The notes under the pieces: model-generated
Databases searched by the model: none
Seen by the model: only the letters and a program-made list of their open reading frames with translations
Told to the model about the DNA's origin: nothing
Position numbers and translations under genes: made by a program
In this document: piece by piece, positions 1-6,859 of the stretch
Numbering within the stretch: the stretch's first letter is position 1
Layout: every line of letters begins with the position of its first letter
Source: CAXQZU01 sp964228555
Lineage (GTDB): Bacteria > Planctomycetota > PLA2 > JAEUHO01
Direction: 5' to 3'
NCBI GenBank assembly: GCA_964228555.1
Contig: CAXQZU010000055.1
Coordinates: 1-10,684, forward strand
DNA length: 10,684 nucleotides

Positions 1-999
1 GCTGACCTCGGCCATCGTCTGGCTGAGCTCGGTGCCCGTGGCGCTGATCTCCTTCACGGCGGCGGCGATCTGCGAGCTGCTGGCCCCCAGGCTGCTCACC
101 GTGGCCTGCTGCTCCTGGCTGGTGGCGGCCATCTCGGTGGCAGTGCTGCGCAGCTGGATGCTGGACGACTTCACGGCGCGCACGAGCACGGCGATCTTGG
201 CCACGAACTCGTCGATCCAGTGGGCCAGCTGGCCCATCTCGTCGCGGCTCTCGATGCCAATGCGGGCCGAGAGGTCGGCGTCCGCCTCGGCCATCTGGCG
301 CATGCGCGCGTTGATGCGTGACACCGAGCGCAGGATGGAGCCCATCACGAGCCAGGCCAGCAGGGTGATGCCCGCCATGAAGACCACCGCGGACACCATG
401 CCGCGATCCTCGGTCGTCTGCATCGCAGAGTCCGCGATGGCCTCCTTCTGCTTCATCATCGCATATGCGGCCTTGCCCACCTTGTCCATGGACTCCACGT
501 GCGCATAGAAATCCGCGTCGATCTGCTTCGCGATGGAGAGCTTGGTGGTGATCTCGCGATCCTTGTCGGCGAGCAGGCTGGTGCACATCTCGACGACACG
601 GTTTGCGCTGGTGGCAGCCTCACCGCCCTCCTTCAGCAGCTCGGCCATCTCCTGGAACGCCTCGCCCCCGTCCTTGAGGTCCTGCATCCACCTCAGGCGG
701 CTTGCCTTGTAGTTCGCGATCTTCTCGGCGAGCTGGCCAGCCAGGTCCTCGATCTCGCCAGCGTTTTCCGAGAGGGCGATCTGGTGCGCGAGCATGACGC
801 ACCGCTGCACGGACAGGCTGGGGTCCGTGACGGCGCAGTGGAGGCTGCTGGTCATGTCCAGCCGCTTCGCGACCTCGCCCGTGAGCGTGACGGGCTTGAT
901 GCTGGCCCACGCAAACCACATGATCGAGGCGCAGCCCGCGAGGAAGACCAGCCCCAGGAGGGCAAAGCGCGTGCGGAACGAGAGGTCGGTGATGCGCAT
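1..999 (-). CDS. Methyl-accepting chemotaxis protein, N-terminal 333 residues (cut by left edge)
   Basis: This is a transmembrane chemoreceptor that senses a ligand outside the membrane and controls the CheA kinase inside. The frame has no stop and runs through position 1, so the C-terminal signalling hairpin tip is missing. Visible parts are a first membrane helix (about residues 12-32) and an extracytoplasmic domain (about 35-198) with many helical heptads that resembles a four-helix bundle but is not assigned. A second membrane helix (about 201-222) and a HAMP domain (about 222-275, containing DLSARI and DEMGQLAHWIDEF) follow. The start of the MCP coiled coil has the usual Ala/Ser/Thr/Gln pattern (STATEMAATSQEQQATVSSL). 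ATG at 999 is preceded by GAGGA with a 6-nt spacer. The membrane segment ends in LAGC at 20-23, a perfect lipobox, and the sensor has Cys at 55, 67 and 139. The ligand is unknown. Family assignment is firm. Confidence 0.93.
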   Translation of the reverse strand, partial: MRITDLSFRTRFALLGLVFLAGCASIMWFAWASIKPVTLTGEVAKRLDMTSSLHCAVTDPSLSVQRCVMLAHQIALSENAGEIEDLAGQLAEKIANYKASRLRWMQDLKDGGEAFQEMAELLKEGGEAATSANRVVEMCTSLLADKDREITTKLSIAKQIDADFYAHVESMDKVGKAAYAMMKQKEAIADSAMQTTEDRGMVSAVVFMAGITLLAWLVMGSILRSVSRINARMRQMAEADADLSARIGIESRDEMGQLAHWIDEFVAKIAVLVRAVKSSSIQLRSTATEMAATSQEQQATVSSLGASSSQIAAAVKEISATGTELSQTMAEVS

Positions 1000-1055
1000 G
1001 GATCGTCCTCGGCTGGCCCGGCGTGACGCGGCGCGCGCCCGGGGCCAAGCGTCCG

Positions 1056-1063
1056 AGTCTAGC
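1056..1063 (-). promoter_or_regulatory. Candidate -10 element (GCTAGACT) for the chemoreceptor gene
   Basis: TAGACT lies on the minus strand about 57 nt before the ATG at 999, which would give a 5' leader of roughly 50 nt. No good -35 hexamer is seen 16-18 nt upstream. The same octamer occurs at a matching place ahead of the tRNA-Ser gene, which raises its credibility. The rest of the 150-nt gap (1000-1149) holds only short, weak hairpins. Confidence 0.35.
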
Positions 1064-1149
1064 CCGCCCGCGCCCGGCCCTAGGGGCGCCGAGAGGCTGT
1101 TCTCGGGCCTCGCGGCGGGGGCTTGGGCGGCGCAGGGCCTAAAACCGAC

Positions 1150-2229
1150 CTAACGGTCCCGCGCGGGCAGGAGCGGCGGCATGCCGTAGCCGCGCAAGGC
1201 CTGCTCGAGCGCGGCGGCCGCCGTGGCGTCGGCCTCCCCCATGCGTTGCGCGCGGCCGAGGTCCTCGGCCAGGTCGAGGCTGCGCAGCGCCGCGGCCAGC
1301 CGGTATCCGCGCGCGCGCACCTCGGGGTCCGAGGCCATCATCCAGTCGCGTGCGCGACGAGACACCTCGGGCAGCAGCAGCCACGCATCGCGCGTGACGA
1401 GGGCCCACGCCTGCGATTCCAGCGTGGCCCGCGCCTCGGGGTCCTCCTCGAAGCGCCCGCCTCCGATGTCTTCGAGGGTGTCCAGCGCCACGGCGACCGC
1501 ACGCTGCAGCGGCTCGCGGTTGCGCTGCCACCACGACGACCAGCGCCCGGCGCTGCGTCCGTGCACCACGCCGGTGAGCCGGCCCAGCGCCTGCTCGGCG
1601 GCCAGCAGCACCGGGCCATCCTCGGACGCCAGCGAGGCCACCAGCAGCTCGACGTCCTCGGCGTGGCCTACACGCCCGAGCGCCTCGACGGCAAGCCGCC
1701 GCAGGTCAGGATCCTCGCCTCGCAGCACGCGCAGCAGCTCGCGGTCGTCGGCGGCCGTGCCCCGCGTGCGCAGGCCCACGCGCGCGATCCCGAGCAGCGC
1801 CGCGTACTTCACGTCCCGCGAGGCATGCGTGAGCAGGGTGCGCAGGGCGAGCGCCGCCCACGGCCCGCCCGCATGCCCCAGCCGCAAGGCCGCCGCCAGC
1901 GCGAACCGCTCCTGCCGCACGGCCGGATGGCGCATGAGCGCCCGCACGTCGGGCTCGCGGGCAGCCTGCTCGACCGCCGCCAGCAACGGCGCCATCGCCA
2001 GCGCCTCCGGGTCGTCCACGGCGCCCGCTCCCTCGCCGGGCGCAGGTCCGTCGGGCGGCGCTGCCGGGGTGGCCGGCGGCGGCTGCGCAGGCAGGCCCGG
2101 GTTGTCGGCCAGGACGTGCGAGCCGCAGGCGAGGACCACCGCGGCGGCCATGGTCGCCGCAGCCGCGCGCCCACGCAGCCAGCGCAGGCGCCGGGGCACG
2201 AGCCGGGCGGCAGGCACGCCCGGGATCAA
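1150..2229 (-). CDS. Exported HEAT-repeat protein, last gene of the pilin operon
   Basis: 359 residues from a TTG start. The N-terminus is Arg-rich, followed by a hydrophobic stretch (about 23-41) that reads as a signal peptide, with cleavage likely after VLA (39-41). An alternative is a lipoprotein processed before Cys35 (VLAC). A Pro/Ala/Gly-rich linker (about 45-70) follows. From about 75 the protein is all-helical with HEAT/Armadillo-like repeats; the clearest unit is about 160-220 (DPDLRRLAVEALGRVG). GRWSSWWQRNRE at 228-239 is a Trp-rich motif I associate with exported HEAT proteins of planctomycetes and similar bacteria. A second repeat-like unit is at about 300-320 (DPEVRARGYRLAAALRSL). 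Its TTG overlaps the TGA of the preceding PilX-like gene (TTGA), so translation is probably coupled. HEAT solenoids bind other proteins, so a scaffold or partner of the pilus tip is possible but unproven. ATG at codon 27 is an alternative start. Confidence 0.8.
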   Translation of the reverse strand: MIPGVPAARLVPRRLRWLRGRAAAATMAAAVVLACGSHVLADNPGLPAQPPPATPAAPPDGPAPGEGAGAVDDPEALAMAPLLAAVEQAAREPDVRALMRHPAVRQERFALAAALRLGHAGGPWAALALRTLLTHASRDVKYAALLGIARVGLRTRGTAADDRELLRVLRGEDPDLRRLAVEALGRVGHAEDVELLVASLASEDGPVLLAAEQALGRLTGVVHGRSAGRWSSWWQRNREPLQRAVAVALDTLEDIGGGRFEEDPEARATLESQAWALVTRDAWLLLPEVSRRARDWMMASDPEVRARGYRLAAALRSLDLAEDLGRAQRMGEADATAAAALEQALRGYGMPPLLPARDR

Positions 2230-3656
2230 CGGCGCGGCGGCGCCGGCTCGGCCCAGTACACGCGCTCGACGCTGGAGGTGGGGTCGGTGCGCAGGTCGCC
2301 CAGCGACTTGTCGTAGTGGAAGTTCACGCCACCGCTGGCGGTGATGGTGCGCGCGACGGCCGCCCCGAACAGCTCGCTGCCGCCGTGGATCTCGAAGGGG
2401 AACTCCGGGGCGTAGAGCGACATGGCGCTGGCCACGCCACCGGTGAGGCGCACCATCATCTGGCTGGGCACCGGATACGAGCCCGTCGGCATCCCGGAGT
2501 GCGGGTGCGCCACGATCTCCAGCTGCCGCGGCGAGCCCGTGTTCTGCAGCGTGCTGTTGCCCGCCATGGTGAAGGACTGGGTGATGTAGATCTTCACGTA
2601 CTCACCCGGCTGCACGGCCAGCGTCGAGTTGGACCCGACGGTGAGCGAGGTGAAGAAGTACGGCACGGCCGTCGCCGCCGAGGTGCCCCCGCGCAGCGTG
2701 AGCGTGCGGTTGTTCCCCAGCGAGAGCGTCATGGCCGCGATGTTGTAGTTGACGGCCCCGCTCGCATTCCACCGCGTGTGCTGCGGCTGCTGGGTGCCGT
2801 TGGGGGCCATCGCGCCGCCGGTGGCGATCGTGAGCGCATTGGTGAACTCGGCCGCCGTGGGCGTGGTGATCGTGCGCGTCTGCGTGCGCGGGGTCATGTC
2901 GCCCGTGACCTCGACGGGGCCGCGCAGGTCCACGTACTGGTTGCTGCCCGGGATGGCATTGCCGCGCACCGAGGTGCTGCTGCCCATCAGCGTGATCATG
3001 CCCAGGTTGCTGCCGATGTCGCCCCCGGTCTCGACGTACATGCGGCCGCGCGAGTCCATGTTGCCGCCCGCAGCCAGCTGGGAGGCGTACGACACCACGG
3101 CACCCGAGGCGTTGAGCGAGCTGTAGGCGTCCGTCGTGCTGTTGCCGCCGAACTGCAGGTTGTAGATCGCGAACAGGCCCTCGCGGTAGAGGCCGGCGGG
3201 CCAGCGACGCAGGTGGGTCTCCACGGTCCGGGTGCCCTGGCCCACCCGGCCGGTGGACACGACCCAGTAGCGGTTGCGGTAGAGGTCGGCAGCGTTCGCG
3301 CCCGTCATGTCCGAGGGGATCGGCAGCGGGTCGGGCTGGTGGCCCTGCCGGTAGGCCACCTCGCTGGCGAGGTCTCGCACCGTCGTGACATAGGTGCCGT
3401 TGCCGAACGCTCCCTGCAGCGTGAGCGTGCTCACCGTGCGGTTGGCCAGCTCGAGCTCGGCGCGCAACACGCCGGCCTCGGCCAGCTCGAGCGCGCGCAT
3501 GGTGGTGTCGCTGCGGATCATGTTCGCGCGCGCCGCGAAGCCCTCGGTGAGCAGGCCGAAGGCCAGCCCCGCGACCACCATCGCGATGAAGAGGGCGGCG
3601 AGGAGCACGCTGCCTTGCTGGGAACGCAGGGCGAGGACGGGGCGCAGGGTGTGCAT
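2226..3656 (-). CDS. PilX/GspK-like minor pilin with long Gly/Ser/Thr/Asn-rich C-terminal domain
   Basis: 476 residues. The N-terminus has a basic leader ending QQG at 13-15, then a hydrophobic helix SVLLAALFIAMVVAGLAFGL (16-35), as in type III/IV-pilin-like proteins. The residue that would be Glu+5 is Ala, as is usual for GspK and PilX, which cap the fibre. Residues 40-75 continue as the helical pilin stalk (ALELAEAGVLRAELEL). From about 160 to 445 the chain is rich in Gly, Asn, Ser and Thr with short strands (for example 336-360 and 360-383), suggesting a beta-solenoid or bactofilin-like stack. There is no Cys. The ATG follows the stop of the PilW-like gene by 1 nt, and GAGGA sits 9 nt before it. 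Its stop overlaps the TTG of the HEAT gene. In type IV pili PilX-like subunits prime assembly and affect adhesion; the exact system served (pilus or type II secretion) cannot be told here. Confidence 0.8.
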   Translation of the reverse strand: MHTLRPVLALRSQQGSVLLAALFIAMVVAGLAFGLLTEGFAARANMIRSDTTMRALELAEAGVLRAELELANRTVSTLTLQGAFGNGTYVTTVRDLASEVAYRQGHQPDPLPIPSDMTGANAADLYRNRYWVVSTGRVGQGTRTVETHLRRWPAGLYREGLFAIYNLQFGGNSTTDAYSSLNASGAVVSYASQLAAGGNMDSRGRMYVETGGDIGSNLGMITLMGSSTSVRGNAIPGSNQYVDLRGPVEVTGDMTPRTQTRTITTPTAAEFTNALTIATGGAMAPNGTQQPQHTRWNASGAVNYNIAAMTLSLGNNRTLTLRGGTSAATAVPYFFTSLTVGSNSTLAVQPGEYVKIYITQSFTMAGNSTLQNTGSPRQLEIVAHPHSGMPTGSYPVPSQMMVRLTGGVASAMSLYAPEFPFEIHGGSELFGAAVARTITASGGVNFHYDKSLGDLRTDPTSSVERVYWAEPAPPRR

Positions 3657-3657
3657 G

Positions 3658-4245
3658 TCAGCGGTTCCTCACGAGGACGGTGGCCGATGCCGTCACGGTG
3701 GCCGTGGTGTTCGGGGCGGGAGAGCTGTAGGTGGTGAGCAGGACCTCGAGCGAGGCCTCGCCCACGCGACGGATGCGGAAGCCGTTGCCCGGCACCCGTG
3801 GGGCGATCACGCTCACGCGGGAGCCCACCGTGTGGATCACCTCGCCGGGCGTGGGAATGCCGTTCACCGGGGCCGCCGAGCGCCAGGACAGCGTCTGGAT
3901 CACGCCGGGGGCGTAGGTGGCCTGGTCGTCGTTGGGCTGCTGGAAGGACAGCTGCGTGGCCCACTGGTCGCGCCAGTCGTCGATGGTGATGCCCGCGACG
4001 CCGTCGCTCTCGACGATGGCAGGGACGGGCGTGAGGGTCGTCAGCATCGCGCCGCGCAGCAGGCCGCTGATCGCGTCCAGGCTGCGATGCACGTCGTCGT
4101 GGCTCTGCAGGTGGGCCCGGGCGGTGCCGTAGAGGCGCGTCGATGCGCCCAGCGTCTGGCCCAGTGCCGCGAACATGATCCCGGCGATGGCCACGACCAC
4201 CAGGGTCTCTACCAGCGTGAAGCCCGTGGCGCGTGCGCGGCGCAT
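3658..4245 (-). CDS. PilW/GspJ-like minor pilin (prepilin-type N-terminal methylation protein)
   Basis: 195 residues. A short basic leader MRRARATG ends at the prepilin peptidase site G8|F9, and the mature chain starts FTLVETLVVVAIAGIMFAAL with Glu at +5 (E13). That is the class III signal recognised by PilD-type peptidase. The hydrophobic helix (9-30) anchors the subunit in the membrane and later in the fibre core. The remainder is a small globular domain with aromatic and beta-rich stretches and no Cys. GVIQTLSWRSAAPVNG, around residues 110-125, is typical of GspJ/PilW-like proteins that are compared by position rather than sequence. ATG at 4245 lies 2 nt after the TAG of the PilV-like gene, with GGGAGG 9 nt before it inside that gene's last codons. 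The frame stays open upstream to 5394, but that part is antisense to the pilin gene's own reading and is not used. Confidence 0.86.
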   Translation of the reverse strand: MRRARATGFTLVETLVVVAIAGIMFAALGQTLGASTRLYGTARAHLQSHDDVHRSLDAISGLLRGAMLTTLTPVPAIVESDGVAGITIDDWRDQWATQLSFQQPNDDQATYAPGVIQTLSWRSAAPVNGIPTPGEVIHTVGSRVSVIAPRVPGNGFRIRRVGEASLEVLLTTYSSPAPNTTATVTASATVLVRNR

Positions 4246-4247
4246 GG

Positions 4248-5078
4248 CTAGGAGCCTCCCGGCGGACGGCGCAGCCACAGGGGCATGACCAGTTCCTCGG
4301 GCGAGCGGCCCCGACGCTCCCAGCGCATGCGCACGATGCAGGGGATGACGCGATAGCTGTTTGCCGTCTCTACCTCGTCGCTGGCGTCGCCATCCCCGTT
4401 GAGGTCGAGCCCGTCGGGCACGTTGTCGCCCGTGTAGTCCACGTTCATGCCGTAGCGCGCGGCCACGTAGGCCTCGCGCAGCCGCAGCGTGGGGTCGCCG
4501 GTCGTGCCGGCACACGGCACCTCGACGAGGAAGCCCACCTCGCCCAGCGAGGCCGGGATGTCGAAGGCCTCGTAGGGATCCGTGGCCCCAGGCAGCGGAT
4601 TGGGCGCGATCCACCCGTAGTGATCGCCCTCCGAGGCGGCTGGCACCCGGGCGTTGGGCCGGACGGGATGCAGGCCGGCCGCGTCCAGGTCGCGCGCGAT
4701 GCGCAGGCCCGGGTCGATGCCGATGTCCTGGCGGCTGGGATCGGCTCGCTCGGTGGTGCACTCGGAAAGGAAGGCGATGTGGGTGGCCTTGAGGCGCAGG
4801 TAGAGCGTGCCCGCGGTGTCCTCGGCCGCCGCATCGCGCAAGCGCTCGATGAAGCGCCGGAACACCTCGTGGGCCATGCGGCGCTCGGCCACGACCTGCT
4901 GGTTGGTCTGGCCACTGCCCACCGTGCCCGCGTTGGCCAGCAGTGCGATCACCAGCACGAACGCGGCCACGAGCACCTCGACGAGGCTGAAGCCCGCGTG
5001 GGCAGCAAGCCGCCGGCCCGGCCCGCGGCGGGCGGGCGAGGCGAGCGCAGCGGGAAGGGAGTGGATCCGCGGGATCAA
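4248..5078 (-). CDS. PilV/GspI-like minor pilin with thrombospondin-3-like Asp/Asn loops
   Basis: 276 residues, first gene of the operon. A 29-residue Arg/Ala/Pro-rich leader ends at G29|F30, and the mature helix starts FSLVEVLVAAFVLVIALLAN with Glu at +5 (E34). VEVLVA is typical of PilV/GspI. The C-terminal domain has Cys at 107, 189 and 247. Residues 214-237 (DYTGDNVPDGLD then DLNGDGDASDEVE) make two back-to-back acidic loops. The first fits an EF-hand-like calcium loop with D214, T216, D218, D222 and D225; the second has D225, N227, D229 and D231 but a poorer end. This spacing is that of thrombospondin type 3 repeats. The start is TTG, supported by GGAG 5 nt upstream and by the lack of any ATG or GTG before the pilin signal. 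Type II versus type IV use is undecided. Confidence 0.86.
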   Translation of the reverse strand: MIPRIHSLPAALASPARRGPGRRLAAHAGFSLVEVLVAAFVLVIALLANAGTVGSGQTNQQVVAERRMAHEVFRRFIERLRDAAAEDTAGTLYLRLKATHIAFLSECTTERADPSRQDIGIDPGLRIARDLDAAGLHPVRPNARVPAASEGDHYGWIAPNPLPGATDPYEAFDIPASLGEVGFLVEVPCAGTTGDPTLRLREAYVAARYGMNVDYTGDNVPDGLDLNGDGDASDEVETANSYRVIPCIVRMRWERRGRSPEELVMPLWLRRPPGGS

Positions 5079-5083
5079 GCCGG

Positions 5084-5087
5084 CTCC
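5084..5087 (-). promoter_or_regulatory. Ribosome binding site fixing the TTG start of the PilV-like gene
   Basis: GGAG lies 5 nt before TTG at 5078 on the minus strand. No other start codon is in frame ahead of the pilin signal, so this site decides the start. Confidence 0.6.
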
Positions 5088-5114
5088 AGCAGGGCCCGGG
5101 AAGGGTCCGTAGCG

Positions 5115-5142
5115 CTTTCGACCAAGGCCGGGAACGACTTGA
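5115..5142 (-). promoter_or_regulatory. Sigma-28-like promoter candidate for the pilin operon
   Basis: On the minus strand TCAAGTCG (5142-5135) is followed after 12 nt by GTCGAAAG (5122-5115). This resembles the sigma-28 (FliA) pattern TAAAGTTT, 11 nt, GCCGATAA, in both boxes and nearly in spacing. It ends about 37 nt before the TTG at 5078, a normal leader length. These are also the only AT-richer bases in the gap. It is a by-eye match. Confidence 0.35.
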
Positions 5143-5270
5143 ACGGGCCCGGCCCCCCGGCGCGCCCCTCCGAGGATACCCCCGGGCGCATGCCGTGAAT
5201 GCGTACAGGAGCCTTACTCCGTGCTGCAGGCTCCCTAGGCGCGGCCGGGAGGCGGGGGCCCCGGCCTGCC

Positions 5271-5288
5271 GCCCCCCCGCCGGGGGGC
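5271..5288 (-). terminator. GC hairpin behind the export operon, terminator candidate without T tract
   Basis: The stem is six C against six G with a 3-nt loop (CCCCCC-GCC-GGGGGG), 7 nt after the TAG of the ABC ATPase gene. A further GGAGCC/GGCTCC stem (5208-5213 with 5229-5234, 15-nt loop) lies 60 nt on. Neither has a T run, so this is a weak intrinsic terminator or a Rho/transcript-end stabiliser. The 216-nt gap 5079-5294 holds no gene. Confidence 0.3.
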
Positions 5289-5294
5289 CCGCGG

Positions 5295-6020
5295 CTAGGG
5301 CCGGGCGCCAGCCCCCGGCCAGGCCGCGAGCACGGCGCCCGGCTCGCCCCACTGGCGCAGCACGCCGGCGTCCAGCCAGGCCAGGTGCGTGCACAGGCTG
5401 CGCAACGCCGCGCGGTCGTGGCCGGCCAGGACCACCGTGCCGCCGCGGGCCGCGAGGCTGCGCACGTGCTCGTGGCAGCGCTCCCGGAACGCGGGGTCGG
5501 CCGCCGACAGCAGCTCGTCGAGCAGCAAGAGGTGGGGCTCGAGGTGGGCCGCCACGCTGTAGGCGAGGCGCAAGAGCATGCCCGACGAGAGGCGCTTGGC
5601 CGGCTCGTGCACCCAGGCGCCCACGCCCGCGAAGTCGAGGATGGCCGGCAGGCGCTCGCGCACGTCACGCCGCGCCAGCCCGTGCACGGCTCCCTGCAGG
5701 AACACGTTCTCCAGGCCCGTGAGCTCGGGATGGAAGCCCGTGCCCACCTCCAGAAGGCTGGCCGTGCGCCCGCGCAACACCACGCGTCCGCGGCTTGGAT
5801 CCGTCACGCGGCTGAGCACCTTGAGCAGCGTGCTCTTGCCCGCGCCGTTGCCGCCCACGAGCCCCGCCACGCAACCGGCGGGCACGACGAGGTGCACGTC
5901 GCGCAGGGCGTGCATGTCCTCGCGCGCGGCCCGGCCGAGTCGGCGCGACGGGCCCGGGGCCCGCACGCGGTAGGTCTTCCACAGGCCCTCGATCTCGATG
6001 GCGGGTGCCGCGCCGGTCAT
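5295..6020 (-). CDS. ABC transporter ATPase for polysaccharide export (Wzt/TagH/RfbB type)
   Basis: 241 residues, a single nucleotide-binding domain that powers export of a lipid-linked glycan through the inner membrane. Walker A is GGNGAGKST at 56-64, and the Q-loop region reads GTGFHPELTGLENVFL (93-108), a hallmark of the teichoic acid/O-antigen exporter branch. The signature is LSSGM at 144-148 and Walker B is LLLLDE at 164-169 with catalytic E169. The D-loop is SAAD (172-175) and the switch His is H201. All active-site parts are present. The domain ends shortly after the fold, so there is no C-terminal carbohydrate-binding extension like that of O9a Wzt. The ATG overlaps the permease stop as ATGA, pointing to coupled synthesis. 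The same frame stays open upstream to 7007, but that part lies over the permease and is not coding. Confidence 0.93.
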   Translation of the reverse strand: MTGAAPAIEIEGLWKTYRVRAPGPSRRLGRAAREDMHALRDVHLVVPAGCVAGLVGGNGAGKSTLLKVLSRVTDPSRGRVVLRGRTASLLEVGTGFHPELTGLENVFLQGAVHGLARRDVRERLPAILDFAGVGAWVHEPAKRLSSGMLLRLAYSVAAHLEPHLLLLDELLSAADPAFRERCHEHVRSLAARGGTVVLAGHDRAALRSLCTHLAWLDAGVLRQWGEPGAVLAAWPGAGARP

Positions 6021-6859
6021 GCGAGGTCGGCGAAGCGCCGCTCCACGTGCTGGAACGCGACCAGCCCGGCCACCAGCACCACGAGGCCCGCCCCGGCGGA
6101 GGCAAGGCAGCCCCCCAGCGGCAGCGCCGTGCCCAGCACCGCGGAGCGGAAGGCCTCCACCGGGCCGGTCATCGGGTTGAGGAAGGCCACGGGCCTCCAG
6201 GCCGGGGGCAGCAGGCTGAGCGGGTAGAGCACCGGCGTGACGAGCATCCACGCCTGCAGCAGGAAGGCCATCGCGTGGCCCACGTCGCGCCACAGCGTGA
6301 CCAGCGCCGACAGCAGCACGCCCACGCCGCAGGCCACCAGCGCCACCCACAGCATGGCCAGCGGCGCCAGCACCAGCGTCCAGGGCACCGACACGCCGTG
6401 CCACGCCAGCAAGCCGCCCAGCAGCACCGCACCCACGAGGAAGTCGAGCGTGGCGGCACCCACGGAGGCCAGCGGCAGCAGGACGCGCGGGATCCACACC
6501 TTGGTGACGAGGCCGCCGGCGCCCAGCACCGAGGTGGACGCCGCCTGCGCTGCGCTGGCGAAGAAGCCCCACGCCAGCACGCCGGTGAAGGCGTAGAGCG
6601 CATAGGGCCAGCCGTCGGCCTCCACGCGGGCCAGCTGCCCCAGCACCACCGTGAACAGCGCCGTGGTGACCACGGGCCGGATCACCGCCCACAGCACGCC
6701 CAGCACCGCCTGCCGGTAGCGCGAGCGGATGTCCCGCCACACGAGCGCCCACAGCAGGCCCCGCCACGGGACGACCTGCGCCAGGCCCAGCCCGCGCCAG
6801 CCCCGCTGCGGCACCAGCACATGCGTGGGACGATCGCGCGCGCCGGCGCCCTCGCTCAT
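6017..6859 (-). CDS. ABC-2 type polysaccharide export permease (Wzm/TagG/RfbA type)
   Basis: 280 residues, the membrane half of the exporter. After a cytoplasmic amphipathic start comes WRDIRSRYRQAVLGVLWAVI (41-60), the family hallmark. Likely membrane helices are near 52-75, 84-105, 128-153, 164-188, 195-213 and 248-268. NPMTGPVEAFRSA (228-240) is the second conserved motif, just before the last helix. Six helices match the family. Two of these would pair with two copies of the ATPase. Both ends overlap neighbours by 4 nt: its ATG overlaps the fcl stop (ATGA), and its stop overlaps the ATPase start (ATGA). No Shine-Dalgarno is visible at the ATG, which fits coupled initiation. Substrate cannot be read from the sequence. 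The upstream gmd and fcl genes suggest a fucose- or 6-deoxyhexose-containing glycan. Confidence 0.93.
   Translation of the reverse strand: MSEGAGARDRPTHVLVPQRGWRGLGLAQVVPWRGLLWALVWRDIRSRYRQAVLGVLWAVIRPVVTTALFTVVLGQLARVEADGWPYALYAFTGVLAWGFFASAAQAASTSVLGAGGLVTKVWIPRVLLPLASVGAATLDFLVGAVLLGGLLAWHGVSVPWTLVLAPLAMLWVALVACGVGVLLSALVTLWRDVGHAMAFLLQAWMLVTPVLYPLSLLPPAWRPVAFLNPMTGPVEAFRSAVLGTALPLGGCLASAGAGLVVLVAGLVAFQHVERRFADLA

Noticed and set aside
1088..1113. Short inverted repeats behind the HEAT operon and GACC-GTTA-GGTC followed by TTTT at about 1141-1156
   Set aside because: Stems of 4-5 bp with no stable GC-rich hairpin next to the T run are too weak to call a terminator.
1123..3737. Two long plus-strand frames (397 and 473 residues)
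   Set aside because: They mirror the HEAT and PilX-like genes, whose own proteins show signal peptides and recognisable folds; the mirror products have none.
4246..5394. N-terminal extension of the PilW-like frame
   Set aside because: It is out of frame over the PilV-like gene, Arg/Gly/Pro-rich, and the prepilin signal sits directly after the ATG at 4245.
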